In this document: piece after piece, positions 41,001 through 54,494 of the stretch
Layout: each line of letters opens with the position of its first letter
Numbering within the stretch: position 1 is the stretch's first letter
Assembly (NCBI RefSeq): GCF_000485595.1
Contig: NW_014577503.1
Location: forward strand, 11,972 to 75,971
Direction of reading: 5' to 3'
DNA: 64,000 nucleotides
Origin: Priapulus caudatus
Lineage: Eukaryota > Priapulida > Priapulimorpha > Priapulimorphida > Priapulidae
Position numbers and translations under genes: made by a program
The notes under the pieces: model-generated
What the model was told of the DNA's origin: nothing
The model's input: only the letters and a program-made list of their open reading frames with translations
The model's database searches: none

Positions 41001-42719
41001 GAGTAGTCACTAAGCAGCATTAGAAACCAAACGTCACTCATAAGCCGAATGTTAAAAGAAGCAAAACAGCAACCTCTACGACACTAAACAGAATTGTATA
41101 CCCATCGTCGAGTGTGTGGTTGGGGTGGTCTCAGTTGAAGAAACAGAGGAAGCGTTCACCTTCGACTCTCTTGTTGCTAGTGGACATGGAATATTACCGA
41201 TCAGATATAGGAACTACCTAATCAAGCTATTTACTAAACTTATCCCGATTAAAACAAAACAAAATATATGCGTGGTTACCGTTACATGCCGAAAAAAAAT
41301 AGGGTAGGTAGGTAGGAAAAACATTGTATTTTCTTGAAATATTTTATTTACGAACTATGTCCGAAGGATGTGCGTTGTGCCCTTTGAAGCAGGAACTGTC
41401 CAATTCATATTTTTTTTCTTTTTTTTTTTAAATATTTTTTTTTGACTTTAGAGAAAATTGACAAAATGTTTAGGGTAGCTGGGAATAAATAGGGTCGGTC
41501 GGGAAACCGTAACCACACCTATATTTTGTTTTGGTCTTACAGGTATAAGCTACACGCATAGAAATGTAATTAACTGTAAAATATAAGCAACTGTCTCATT
41601 GTTATTCTGAATATTTATAAAATCATATAAAATATATACAAAAAATAAAGGTACCAGCTGTTTTCACTGCAGGCCGCGTGGCCTCTGTTGTAGCAACGGT
41701 AGATGGAGGTGTCGTCGCAAGTTTTGTTACTGCAGATGCTATAACGTACAGTTGCGATAGTTATTGAAATTCTACATGTTAGTAGTATTGTTACGTTTAT
41801 TCCTATCTTTGATTGAAAATTTCCTAGATCTATTCCACTTGATTTAAATATGTTTTACCGATATGTTACTCATATAATTATCTCTATTATCAAGGATCAG
41901 AACGATGAGTTGGTAACATGATGCTGATGACCCAATCTTAGATTTAACCAACAGTGTGGCATCGAATACGTATGATGTACGTACGGGCCCCTGAGCAGAA
42001 GTCAGAACAGTCCTCGTTTGTTTCAAAGTTGTTCTTATTTCCCTCACAGCCACCATAGTAGAACGGTGCACAGCGGCCACCATCTTCCCCAGAGAAGTAC
42101 CAGCGCAATACATAGCTGTCACATGGTCCTGTCTCCTTTGGCTGCTTGCATATATCTTTAAAATGTTTTGATGTTTTTTTTTTACCTATATCTACTCTTT
42201 AGTTGAAAAATATGTTTATCAATTTATATTAAAAAAACTGTCCAGCTATCAGAGTAAACCTTTAAGCATCGTATTCAAATCTATCATAGTAGCTGTATAC
42301 AATATACATATATAAAATACAGACACAATGAACATCCATGGGCACATAGATAGATTGTTAGTACCCTATGACTGATGAAGTTCTTCTGTAAGATTCATTT
42401 AGGACGTATTGAGCAAGTGAAGATGACAATTACTACTCTAATTAGTGGAAATCACGCTATCCTTGCACCTAGATATTTGAATATATATATACGCATACGC
42501 AAGCGTGATAAAATAAAATACAATAAGATAAAAACAAATAAAGAAAAACTAATAAAATAGCTACAAAATAATAAAGAAATGTACCAGCTGTTGTCACTGC
42601 GTGCCACGTGGCCTCTGTTGTAGCAACAGTAGATGTACGTGTCTTCGAGAGTTTTGTTGTCGGAGATGCTACAATGTACAGTTTAGTTACACGTTTGAAC
42701 AATGTAATTTATTTGCACA

Positions 42720-42766
<47 letters not shown>

Positions 42767-45700
42767 GGAATAAGATCGGTGAGTTTCTGACACGATGCTG
42801 ATTACTCAACATAGATTTCAGAAACAGAATGCCATCTAATACGTATGTTATACATACGAGCGCCTGAGCAGAAGTCAGAGCAGTCTTGATGGGTTTCAAA
42901 GTTGTTCTTATTTCCTTCACAGCCACCATAATAGAACGGTGCACAGCGGCCACCATCTTCATCAGAGAAGTACCAGCGCAACACGTAATCATCACAAGGT
43001 CCCGCCTCCTTTGGTTGCTGACAGATGTCTTGAAAATGTTTAAATAATTGGAATTTAACAGTTTGAACAGACAAGATTGATAACAATCTCAACAGTAACG
43101 AATTTCATAACTTGACTATAAACTGCTGATTCCAGAAATGCAAATAACAAACTGAAATGACCTGACTGTGGTCGGATACATATTATAGATTCGTTAGTTT
43201 TGGAGATTCTCGGAGGAGTAAAATGAGAGAAGTTACACATAATAGTTACTACTACCACTGCAGGAAACAATGTTAATCTTGCACCTAGCCATCACTTCTT
43301 AATCTGAAGGAGAGCCATTGTGAAAGTAAGCAATTAGGGCAGCATCAGTAGATAGACACACGCCACACGCAGCAGGGCACACAACACACGAAGCTGGTAA
43401 ATGGATTTCTATAGAAGCGATGTACCATCTACACCTTGTGTAATGACTGCAACCGGGCTTTTATTATAGGACAGATAAAATCTAGTTGACTGCATCTCAC
43501 AAATAGACATTTTAGAAAAATATTAAGACTCAGAGGGAAAACCAAGCGAAATCGATGACTGCAGATGCACAGGATGAGTAAGCCACACAATAATCTCCCG
43601 TTTGTATCAAAGTCTGCAGCATTGTAGAAACCCTAACTGTAATTTAAATTGTCTGAAGATCTATTTGCACACAGAAGACTATAAACTAATGCAACCACAC
43701 TGGAGAATGTGTTAGCAAGTAATAATCTAGTCCTTATCGCCAGTCTAAGGCAGACAGAAGCAGAAAAGCAACCGCTAAGATATTACATGTACCCGTTATG
43801 GTGACAAGAGCTGACGTCATCTCTGTTGAAGGAACAGCTGGAGTGCGTCTCTTTGAATCTTCTGTTGGCATCGGCGCTGTAAGTTCACGTAAATGTTTGG
43901 AAGTTTGATCGACTCTTTGTGGGCGTGTTCGTGCGTGTGCATGGATGCATGGACGTGGGCGTTTGTGTATGTATATGTGCGTGCATAGCTAGGTATGCAC
44001 ATGTATGTAAACTATATATCAACACTGAAGCAGCTAGACAACTCTATGTACCAGTTGATGTCATCGTACGTCCCATGGCGTCTGTTTATGCGCCAGTAAT
44101 ATAAAACATCCTTGGTCCATCTGTAGGGTGGGGTACTACAATATAGAGTTACATTCTCTAGAGAAAATTATTTAAGCTAGCATCTATGTTTGTTCACAAT
44201 CTAGCCACCATCTCACCACACATCTACCTAGCCAATGCCAATGATCACATTTGCACGCTTCCTCATATTCAACTAATGACGACTGCCATACTAGAACTTA
44301 ATTTACACAAAGATAATTTAGAAAATAATAATTTGTACAGGTAGAACGATATCTCCGTAACTCACTTGTTGATGCCTATGAGTTTGTTCACAAAGAAACC
44401 GAACTAGTTAGCGCATATTTATTACGTACTGGTTACTGAGCAGAAGTCTAAACAGTCTTGATGGGTTTCAAAGTTGTTCTTATTTCCCTCACAGCCACCA
44501 TAGTAGAATGGTGCACAGCGACCACCATCTTCATCAGAGAAGTACCAGCGCAACACGTAATCACCACAGGGTCCCACCTCCTTTGGCTGCTGGCATACGC
44601 CTTTAAAATGTCTACACTTTAGGATTACATGTTCTCAATACAATAGAAGTCGACGAGTTAACAGATCTACAGTGCAGAGTGCTATCCAAAAAATGATGAG
44701 CAGAAACTGTCGTAAGATACATATTACTGATTGATTGATGGTCTGGTTTTAACGCAACAGTGATATTTACTCAGAAGGAAAATGAACAGCAAAAGAAGGG
44801 ACAGCTGATAACTAACACTTTCACTTCAGAAAACCCATGTTATTTGAGTATAAGCAGACTCCAATAGCCGTGTCCTATAACCGCAGAAAAGCACTAGACC
44901 GTCGAAAATAGACAACATCAAATTAAGCTACTACACTATACTATATTACGCTGCTGATGACAGAGTAACAGAACACTGTCTTAACGCAACAGTGATATTT
45001 ACTCAGAAGGAAAATTAACAACAAAAGAAGGGACAGCTAGCTGATAACTAACACTTTCACTTTAGCAAAGCCATGTTATTTGAGTAAGCAGACTCCAATA
45101 GCCGCGTCCTATAGCCGCAGAAAAGCACTAAACCGTCGAAAATAGACAACATCAAATTAAGCTACTACACTATACTATATTACGCTGCTGATTACAGAGA
45201 GACTATGCTTAGTGAAAGCCTGCGTGTATATAGGCCAGTATATTCAAGGCAACGTGAGTAGAAGATCATGAATTACTAACTTGCGTTAGGTTGTTGAAAC
45301 GGATATTAGCCGTTTGAAAGAACAGTAAACACACGGCGGACACACGGTACTATAAGCCAAATGTTTCAAAGCAACTTCAGCTCTCTGCTCCCCACTCAGC
45401 GTAGTAACCATAAAACAACTACCTCTGAAGATGCAATATCTACCTGCTGTACTGACTTGTGGCCTTGTGGCCTCCACTGACAACACAGTTGTTGTGAGTG
45501 TCTTTGTAGACTTTGTTGGTGCTGCAAAATGCGTGCACTGAGGCTCACATAAATAACGTAGCAACATCTAATAAATAAAATCTCTATAAACATTATGCAC
45601 ATGCAGACTGACGAAAGAATAGGGAATCTGTGTACATACAACTGCACTTGTGCCATTTATCCTGTATTGGGTCGAGGTGCAATAATGCAAGTACATCAAC

Positions 45701-48700
45701 CACTTACATACCTTATGCTTGTTACAGACCATTACACATACTCAGGTCCAATGTCACGTTGTTTCCTTACAGTTTGAACACCACTTTGAAATTTAAATAC
45801 CACATAGGCACTTACATAGTAACCTCCCTGTACAGAGCATCCGTTATTGTTGATACTCCACACGTGTCTATATACTATATCAGACACGCTATGAGTCATG
45901 ACTGGTACACACCAAATATTATTCTTTATCATTATATAAGGTTCCATTCACTCTATGCCAGTGAATGGATTCTGGGCCATGGCCTTGTTGAGCAGCTGTG
46001 TGAACAATCAATCATAATGACATTTTCTCGTGAAAATGCAAATAATGTTCTTGGAGCGCGTTTTGTACTTCTTGGAGCCTAGAACTTTTCCTTGGAATGA
46101 TGATTGCATTTAATATTTTGCTTTGGTAAGCGACTCATACTGGTCTTTTTATACAATGTTTGCATACAATTGTTTGAATATAGGTTCGCATGATATTATC
46201 AACGTCCCACAGCTTTTTGGAACCGTTTACAAACAATGAATTTAGCTCCGCTTAGTGTCCCACAACCTGTAGTCTCAAATGGCACATCAACAACTGAAAA
46301 TCAACATGACATGCTATATACTACAATAATATAAATATGAAAATACAACATTAAAGTATAAAGGAAAACAGTATAACTACTTGAAAGAATAACAAAGAAG
46401 AGCTTCAGGAATAAAAACTGCAGCAGATCAAAGTCAGAGAGTAGTATCACACAACTAACCGACTAAGCACTCCACACCAACAAAGTAATTTCTAGAATCA
46501 GATAACAGCAACAAGAAACTGTCAGAGTAATTTAAAAAGTGGCGAGAAACGAAATGTTAAAAAATCGCAAAAACCAGTGAAAATCAACTGTCTACTTAGT
46601 GAGTGACACTAATATCCACAAGAGTGATAAAATTGTTGTCGAGGTGTCAGGTTGTGAAATCTGCCAAGGTGGGCAAAATCAAACTACAAGGAAGAGTCAA
46701 CTACACCACTCGCTGTCGGAATATCGCAGATACTACAGTCACAGTTGCGAGAGCAAGAAGAACTACCTGCAATACCAAAGAATGGACAGTCCAAACGCTT
46801 GTTTCACAAACCTACTTGTGTCTACGCAGAATGCATAGCATTCGCGATAGGTGGCAAAGTTGTTTTTGTTTCCCTTGCATCCACCATAGTAAAATGGTTT
46901 GCATTGCTTGGTTTCAGTTGAAAAATACCACAACATCTTCATATCGTTGCATGGACCAGGATCTTGTGGCATCTGACATGCTTCTTAAAACCATTAAAAG
47001 CAGAGGCAAAATTTTATTGCAACATATGACGTCTATGACGTTACACACGCAAGCACGCACGCATACACATTCACACCTAAGATTTTGTAAATAGGAATAT
47101 CTTTGACCCTGAAAGAAATTTATTGTTTGGAATGAATTATTTTGGCCACAACTTTTTGTAAAGCATGATGCAATAATCAGTACCATATTCAGATAGCTCT
47201 TTTGTTGTAGCCGCTACCTCAGTAGTTTCTGCTTCAGGAGTTGTCACAGGTTCTGCTGCAATACCAACACGGCTGCATTATACAGCAGAGACACATGGTT
47301 CGCGTTTCAGCAAATAATAAGATCTACAAAAACTAAAGATTCCAAAAATTAAATCTTATCCTTCCCACAAAAGCATAACCGAGTGGGACCCAAGAACCTG
47401 ATATCACAAATATAAATATAAAAAAGCATATGTAGACATAATGCCATTGACAAAACTCAAAACTCATTAAGTTTGATAAATAAAGCAGTCCTATCCTAAT
47501 TCTACCAGCAGCCACTCACTCTTGGAAAACAAAAGCATGAACCTCGTTGGTGCTGCCATGTGCGGCACCAATCTATATGACTATTATATATACAGATTCA
47601 AACAAGCAGGGGAAGAAGAATTTCACTCACAGTCAGTGCAAAGGAGCAGAAGCAAAGATGAATAAAGCAGAAAATATAGTTCTGCTACTAAGTGTTCCGT
47701 AAACAACAGCATGGATAAGCTGTGTCCATGTAAATGTAATTTAGCAATTAAATAAGCTATGGATATCACCAAAAACTGATAAATGACAGGATAGCTAAAT
47801 TCCTTTCAATTCACTACCAAGTTCCTACAAAGTGACTACAACACCAACTTTCTTCAGATTCAAGTCAAGCAAAGAGTGCAAGGAATTGACCTGATGTGAC
47901 AGTGTGCTATGTTGCTAAGACCAAGCACCTATACACTACAAAATCACACTAAAACGCTCAAACCATGAGGTGATGAATGGCAAGTTAATAGAAAGAAAAC
48001 AGAGCGCATCAGCTATTATGCTGTTGCAAACGTACTGGCACGCGGACAGGCATTAGAGCACTCATCATGTGTTTCAAAGTTGTTCTCATTCCCTTCACAG
48101 CCACCATAGTAGAATGGTGCACAGCGGCCACCATCTTCAGTCGAGTAGTACCATCGTAGCACAAACTCATTGCATGAGCCAGGTTCTTTCGGCAGCTCAC
48201 ATATGTCTTAAAATAGTTTAATTACTTTGATCATATCAGGAGTCTATCAAAATTGATAGACTCCTGATCATATCATATTATGTTAATAAATGCTTTAATT
48301 ACTACCACACAATTATTAATCATGTTGTGCGATCTGAATTTTGCATAGAATAAACAAAATACATGTCACTAGATAACTTTGATGGCCCCAAACAAAAAAC
48401 GGACAGTATGTCCTTTTTTTCGTGAAGATAAGCTGATGACTATTTTAGGCTGATTCAATCCGTACAGGATATATCACGTCAGTTACCATTTTGGAATTAT
48501 AATGCTAGCATAGCATGACTACTAGTAGTTGGGCCTCATTGTGCATTGTGATGCTAAATGTCTTGTAATAAATCTCATCTCCTGGCAACCTGTGGAACAG
48601 AGTTTGTGAACTATTTAAAAAAAAAACTCACCAATGACTGTGGAAGAAACTGTACTATAATCAGGCTCCATTTCAGTAGTAGCTTCTGGCTCCATTTCAG

Positions 48701-51700
48701 TAGTAGCTTCTGGCACCATTTCAGTAGTAGCTTCTGGCACCATTTCAGTAGTAGCTTCTGGCACCATTTCTGTAGTTTTTGTCTCTAGGTGAGTAACACC
48801 AGTGGATGCTTCCGTAGGTGGTAGTACTGTAAGGCCAGTAAGAGATGAAATATATCAAAGCTAAACACATGCGTCAGCTAGTGCATTGTCATATGCCAAA
48901 CAGCATAGTAATAATAAATTATTGAAAATGCTCTCATAGATCTCAGCAAAGACAGGACACAAGCCATATTACAATACCATTACTAAAGATGCTCATAATT
49001 AAGAGTATAAACCAATGGCTGCCCTTATTCAGAAAGAATATCTATGATAGCAGAAAATATAATAAATATAACTTTTTATAGCGTATGTGAATATAAAATA
49101 ACTACTCTACTAAAAAAGGGCTTTACAGAAGCAATTAAAGAGTTGCTGGTTATAACTTTATAATGTCCCATTATAGTAGTCACTTGATAAAAATAAAATA
49201 CTTACTTAAAAATTACTTAAAATACTTATAAAAATGGGTAACATTTCCTGGAAGCAGTCATTATTCCGGAAGAAACAACAGCACTAAGATGGTATTGATT
49301 CAGAGAACACAGGGAGTTATTGCAGAAGCACCAACAAGATTAGGATGGTAACTGGTACTATACACAAAGCCATTGTCTCAGAGGTATCAACAACACTAGT
49401 ATGGTAAATTTTCCGAAGCCAAGCCGAAGCAAAGCCATTATTACAGAACTACTACCGATATCAAAATGGTAACTACTACTAGACACAAAGCCATTATACC
49501 AGAATTATTGCTACTACATTAGGACAGTAACCCTTTTGTAGAAGCATAGTCAATAATCAAATAAGGACCAAAATCACTACGATTATGCCAAGAACACTAG
49601 GATGGTAACCGTTTTAGAAGGAAAGCAATTATTGCAGAAGAACTAACAACACTAGGATAGTGACCATGCAGTCATAGGAGCAATGCCATTAGTGCACAAT
49701 CACCAACAATGCTACGATGGTAACCAGTCACAGAAGTAAAGACATTCTTGTAGAAGCAGAAAGAACACAAAGATGTTAATCGTTAACTGTAGCAAAGCTG
49801 TGTTGATATAGTGCCAACAATATTAGGATGGTAATTGTTACTATACATGAAGCCATTATTGCAGATGAACTAACAACACCAGGATGGTAAACATTTCAGA
49901 GAAGCAAGCCATATTGCAGAAGTACTAACAACACTAGGATTGTAACCATTTTCAGAGAAGCAAAGCCATTATCACAAAAGCACCAAAATCACCATGATGG
50001 TACCTGCCTGTAGTAGGAAAGCTGTTGTTGGTGAGGTGGCAACAATATTAGAATGGTACCTGTTACTACACACAACGCAATTGTTGCAGAAGAACTAACA
50101 ACACTAGGATAGTAACTAGTCGCAGAAGCAAAGTCATTATTGCACAAAGACCAAAAAGTGAAAAATTCACAGTAGCAAAGCCATTGTTGATCAAGTGCCA
50201 AAAACATCAGGAAGCTAGTGGTTATTACGAGGAAAGCAATTCCTGCAAAAGACCATCTACAATAGAATGGTTACCTTTCACAGAAGCAAAGCCATTATTC
50301 CAGATGTGCCACCAATATTAGAATGGTAACTGTTGCCAGAAACCAAGCGACTGTTGCAACAGTACAGATAGCATGAAGATGGAAACCATTACCAGAAATC
50401 AAGGCATTGTTGATAAGCTACCAACAACATTAGGAAGGAATTGTTACCAGAAACAACGTGACTCTTGCAGAAGTGCTAACAATATTATGCTAATAGGAGT
50501 TTGCAGAAGCACAGTCACGGTTGCAAACATATAGTTCAGTAGCTGGAAACGGTCACAGGTCATAAACCATGACTATAATGGCATAACAGAAAATATTAGA
50601 CACTGGCGACAGAAACATTGTACTCAGCGTTAGTGGCGAGAACTAAGCATCCAAATCGTGGCACACAAGGCTACACCTAAAATGACCAGAAATAAACCCG
50701 TGGATCCACATACTGGCTCCAGAGCAGAAGTCAGAGCAGTCCTGATGGGTTTCAAAGTTGTTCTCATTTCCTTCACAGCCACCATAGTAGAACGGTGCAC
50801 AACGATCGCCATCTTCAGCAGAGAAGTACCAGCGCAATACATAGCTGTCACATGGTCCTGCCTCCTTTGGCTGCTGGCAGATATCTTAAAAAGGGTTATA
50901 TTTAACTAATAAATGACTAGTGCCAATCACATCATTTAACGTGCCTAGTTAATTTGGTATATAACTGATTAATGTGTTATAATATGGAAACAACGTTTCA
51001 CTAACATTCATATTGTTCTCCACTGAAAATTACTATAAGCATGATCATATCAATAGCTATATATTGTATTGTATAGATTAAGTATTCTATAGATATTTTA
51101 ATTCTATAACTGATAGATAAGTCTTAAAATAACTGACGTTCTTGATAATTTCATGAAATCAGTCAACAAAATAGATTGCATTATACTGATTAAGAATGGC
51201 CTGCTTTTTACATCTACGTATTACTGAAATCTTCACTAAATGATTTTCAACAGCTACCAAATACAATATCATACCATATTTTGACGGTTTCTCTGTCGTT
51301 TGCATTGGTCTCATAGTTGTTGTTAAAACAGTAGTAGGAGCTACCGTTGTCATTGTTTCATGTGTAGGTTTAGTTTTACTTGTTTCAGTAACAGGATGGG
51401 TAGTTGCTTGAGGTACTGCAAAGTAGCAAACCATGCTTCAACATGTTCGCTGGTGAACTAATTGTAAATGTATTAAAGGCTACTGAAACATCTCGCCATG
51501 TCTTTCAACATCTATACCACCACAACACGAGCAAGTGCCTAGTGAACGTCAACGAAGGTTTACTGTTATTGACAGTACAAATTACGGAGCCAACGCAAAT
51601 CGGCGGAGAGAACAACTGGATTAGCCGACAATTCCGTGAGAAGACACATATCAACCTACATGCTCCTGTGCAGAAGCTCGCGCATTCATCGTAAGTTCCA

Positions 51701-53956
51701 AATCTGTTGCCATTGCCCTCACAGCCTCCATAGTAGAAAGGTGCACACCGATCACCCTTTTCTGGCGCGAAATACCAACTCAGTATGAAGTCACCACATG
51801 GACCTGCTTGTAGAGGCTCTCTGCAGATGTCTTGTATTTTTGTTAAATAGAAAATTACATTTAGATGATCATATTATCTTAAATGATACCATGTGTGTAT
51901 AAATGCATATATATATATATATGCAAATAAATGTGTAATAAATAGTGCTAATCTAGCCAACGATCATTATGATCAACCCAATTTCGCTAATAGTAAATTA
52001 ACCCAACATTGCCTAACGTGTCCATTGAGGAATAACAATATATATCAAAATAAATGCAGATTTGTATTCTTAAAATTATGAGACATAAAATATTCTAGTT
52101 CAGTGGTATTCACTTGGGAAAAATGTCTATTCACAGGAACATGTGCTTTGTAATGGCGACATAATGTAAATATTTTAAACATTTTTGCAGTCATAAAAGG
52201 CTTTGTCTGCATCATGCATATCTCGACTAAGCGAAAACTGTTTAATATGATGCTGCCACATTTCCCATTGGACCTTGCTTAACTTTTTTTTTTTGTGGAC
52301 TTTGGATAAGACTGCACATTTCCCATGAAACTGAAGTTGGACTGTGAACTAAACTATAATAAGACCATTGCCATACTCAACGTTCATACTCTATGTGTCA
52401 ATATCTTCCCTAGATCAGGAGTAAATAATAACAAATGTTTGTCATTATTGACCCCTGTCACTATGTAAGTACCATAAGCAGATGGCTTTTCTGTTCCCTC
52501 AACCACTTCCTCAGTGATCTCAGTAACTGTTTCTGTGGTGTATGACGCCATAGTGGTTTCGATTACAGAAGCCTGTGTTGTTGATGGTGCAGCTGTAAAC
52601 GAGGCAGTATGACATGGCATCAAAGCCTTAAGAACAAAATAATCAAAACCTCATCTGTCATATACGTGCCTACTAACAGACTACTAATTTATGAATAGCA
52701 ACGAGGTAGCAAACCATTGGAAGTCACTTAAACTGTGCCGAGCTTGTATAGTATTCAGCAGAATGCGGTGGTGAGCATTAGGAAACGCCAGCATATGCTG
52801 CCGATACAATAATTGACACATGTAAAGCCAGTATGACAGTAGTAATATGCGAAAAAGCGCTGAACTCAATGCAATTCTCTTCGCAGTAGTAACGATGCTA
52901 CACCGAAGCAAACACTACAGTAATGAATCTCTGTAGCGTAGTGATACTGAGGAACAAGCTGAAAGCACAAGTGCATAATAAAAAGGCAGTAAATAAGCAC
53001 ATTATATTCTTCACAATTAGAGAAGGCAACCAAAGCTACTCAAGCAATGATTTCCGATTTACCACGTTGGACAAGCGGTGAACAGTTTCGAAATATCAAG
53101 TTTAGTGCAAAGTTAGTAATTAACTTCGCAGCTACCTGCTACAATCTACAACCGTTTGTCACCTCGGGTGTTTCCAAATGGTTGCAAATCAAGCCTTTAT
53201 GCACATTATAAAATAAAATAATTTATGATATATAGATTTTCTCAACGTGATAAACTCATATACCATGGTAATATATTAATTAAGATGTACAGATATACAT
53301 ATATATCAACTACATTCACATCAACTTACAAATAGCTGTAGGGAGGCAGATTATTACAATTTCCTTAATTAAAAAAGTTATTACTATTTTCCTTCCTCAA
53401 CTATACCAGAAATTAGGAAATGCAGAATATGTGATGTCGTCCACTTATAGATAACACCAAAACACATGGTTAGGAATAAAACAAGCTTCACTAAATAGCA
53501 TGAAAACAAGTTCTTGTAAAACAAGTGCTACAAGATTAAGATGTGAAATAAATAAGTAAAGTTTGTATTGGCTCCATGGAAATTGGAATGAACCAGCTCG
53601 AGTATGGGACACCACATACACAGACACCTGCACACACACGCACTCACGCACGCACACACACGCGGATCCCTGGACGCACAAACACCTGACAGGGAAATTC
53701 CCAATAGTCATGAATAGCGAACCAAACATCCATTATTAGCAGTCTACTAATTAACACACAAGAAGTGGAAATGGAGATGCCTGTCTAGCAGTAAGAGTCA
53801 CACCTTGAGAGCCTTGACCAGCAACACAGATCAATCTGAGTCAGCAATGAAACCAGAGTAATGTTGAAGATATGAGAAGGAGATGGGAAACAGAGCGTGA
53901 TCAGACAGAGAAAAAGAGAGAAAAGAGGGAGAAGGGAGAAGGAGAGAGAAAGAGAC

Positions 53957-54016
<60 letters not shown>

Positions 54017-54450
54017 GGAGAAGCGATAGCGCCACACTGCCACCTACTGGCTCCTGAGCAGATTGCGTCACACTCATCATATGTCTGATAATTGTTTGCG
54101 TTGCCTTCACAGCCACCATAGTAGAACGGGGCACACCGGTCACCCTTCTCCTGAGAGTAATGCCACCGCAGGACATAATCAGCACAAGGACCTGGATCCA
54201 CTTCAAGATGGCATACACCTTAGGAATAAAATCACATTCTATGTATATTATTGGTCGTAGTTGACAACCAGAGTGATAACCTGACAACTATAGCCTGCTG
54301 CCATTTATTGTTTCTTTTCATAGCACAGTCATGTACTTACTCGTGTCACTTGTGATATTTCAATATTTTAAGACAATTTACATATTTTCTTTAGCGACGG
54401 ATGTGACGCTGTTGTGATGATTGATGACAGAGTGACCAAAATGAACCTAA

Positions 54451-54494
<44 letters not shown>

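Noticed and set aside
45630-46082. 150-codon plus-strand frame
   Set aside because: No recognisable domain; antisense inside an intron; length possible by chance.
53785-54201. 138-codon frame starting in K10 and running into Ser/Leu repeats
   Set aside because: It runs past a good A|GTAGGT donor into a GA microsatellite; only the K10 exon is real.
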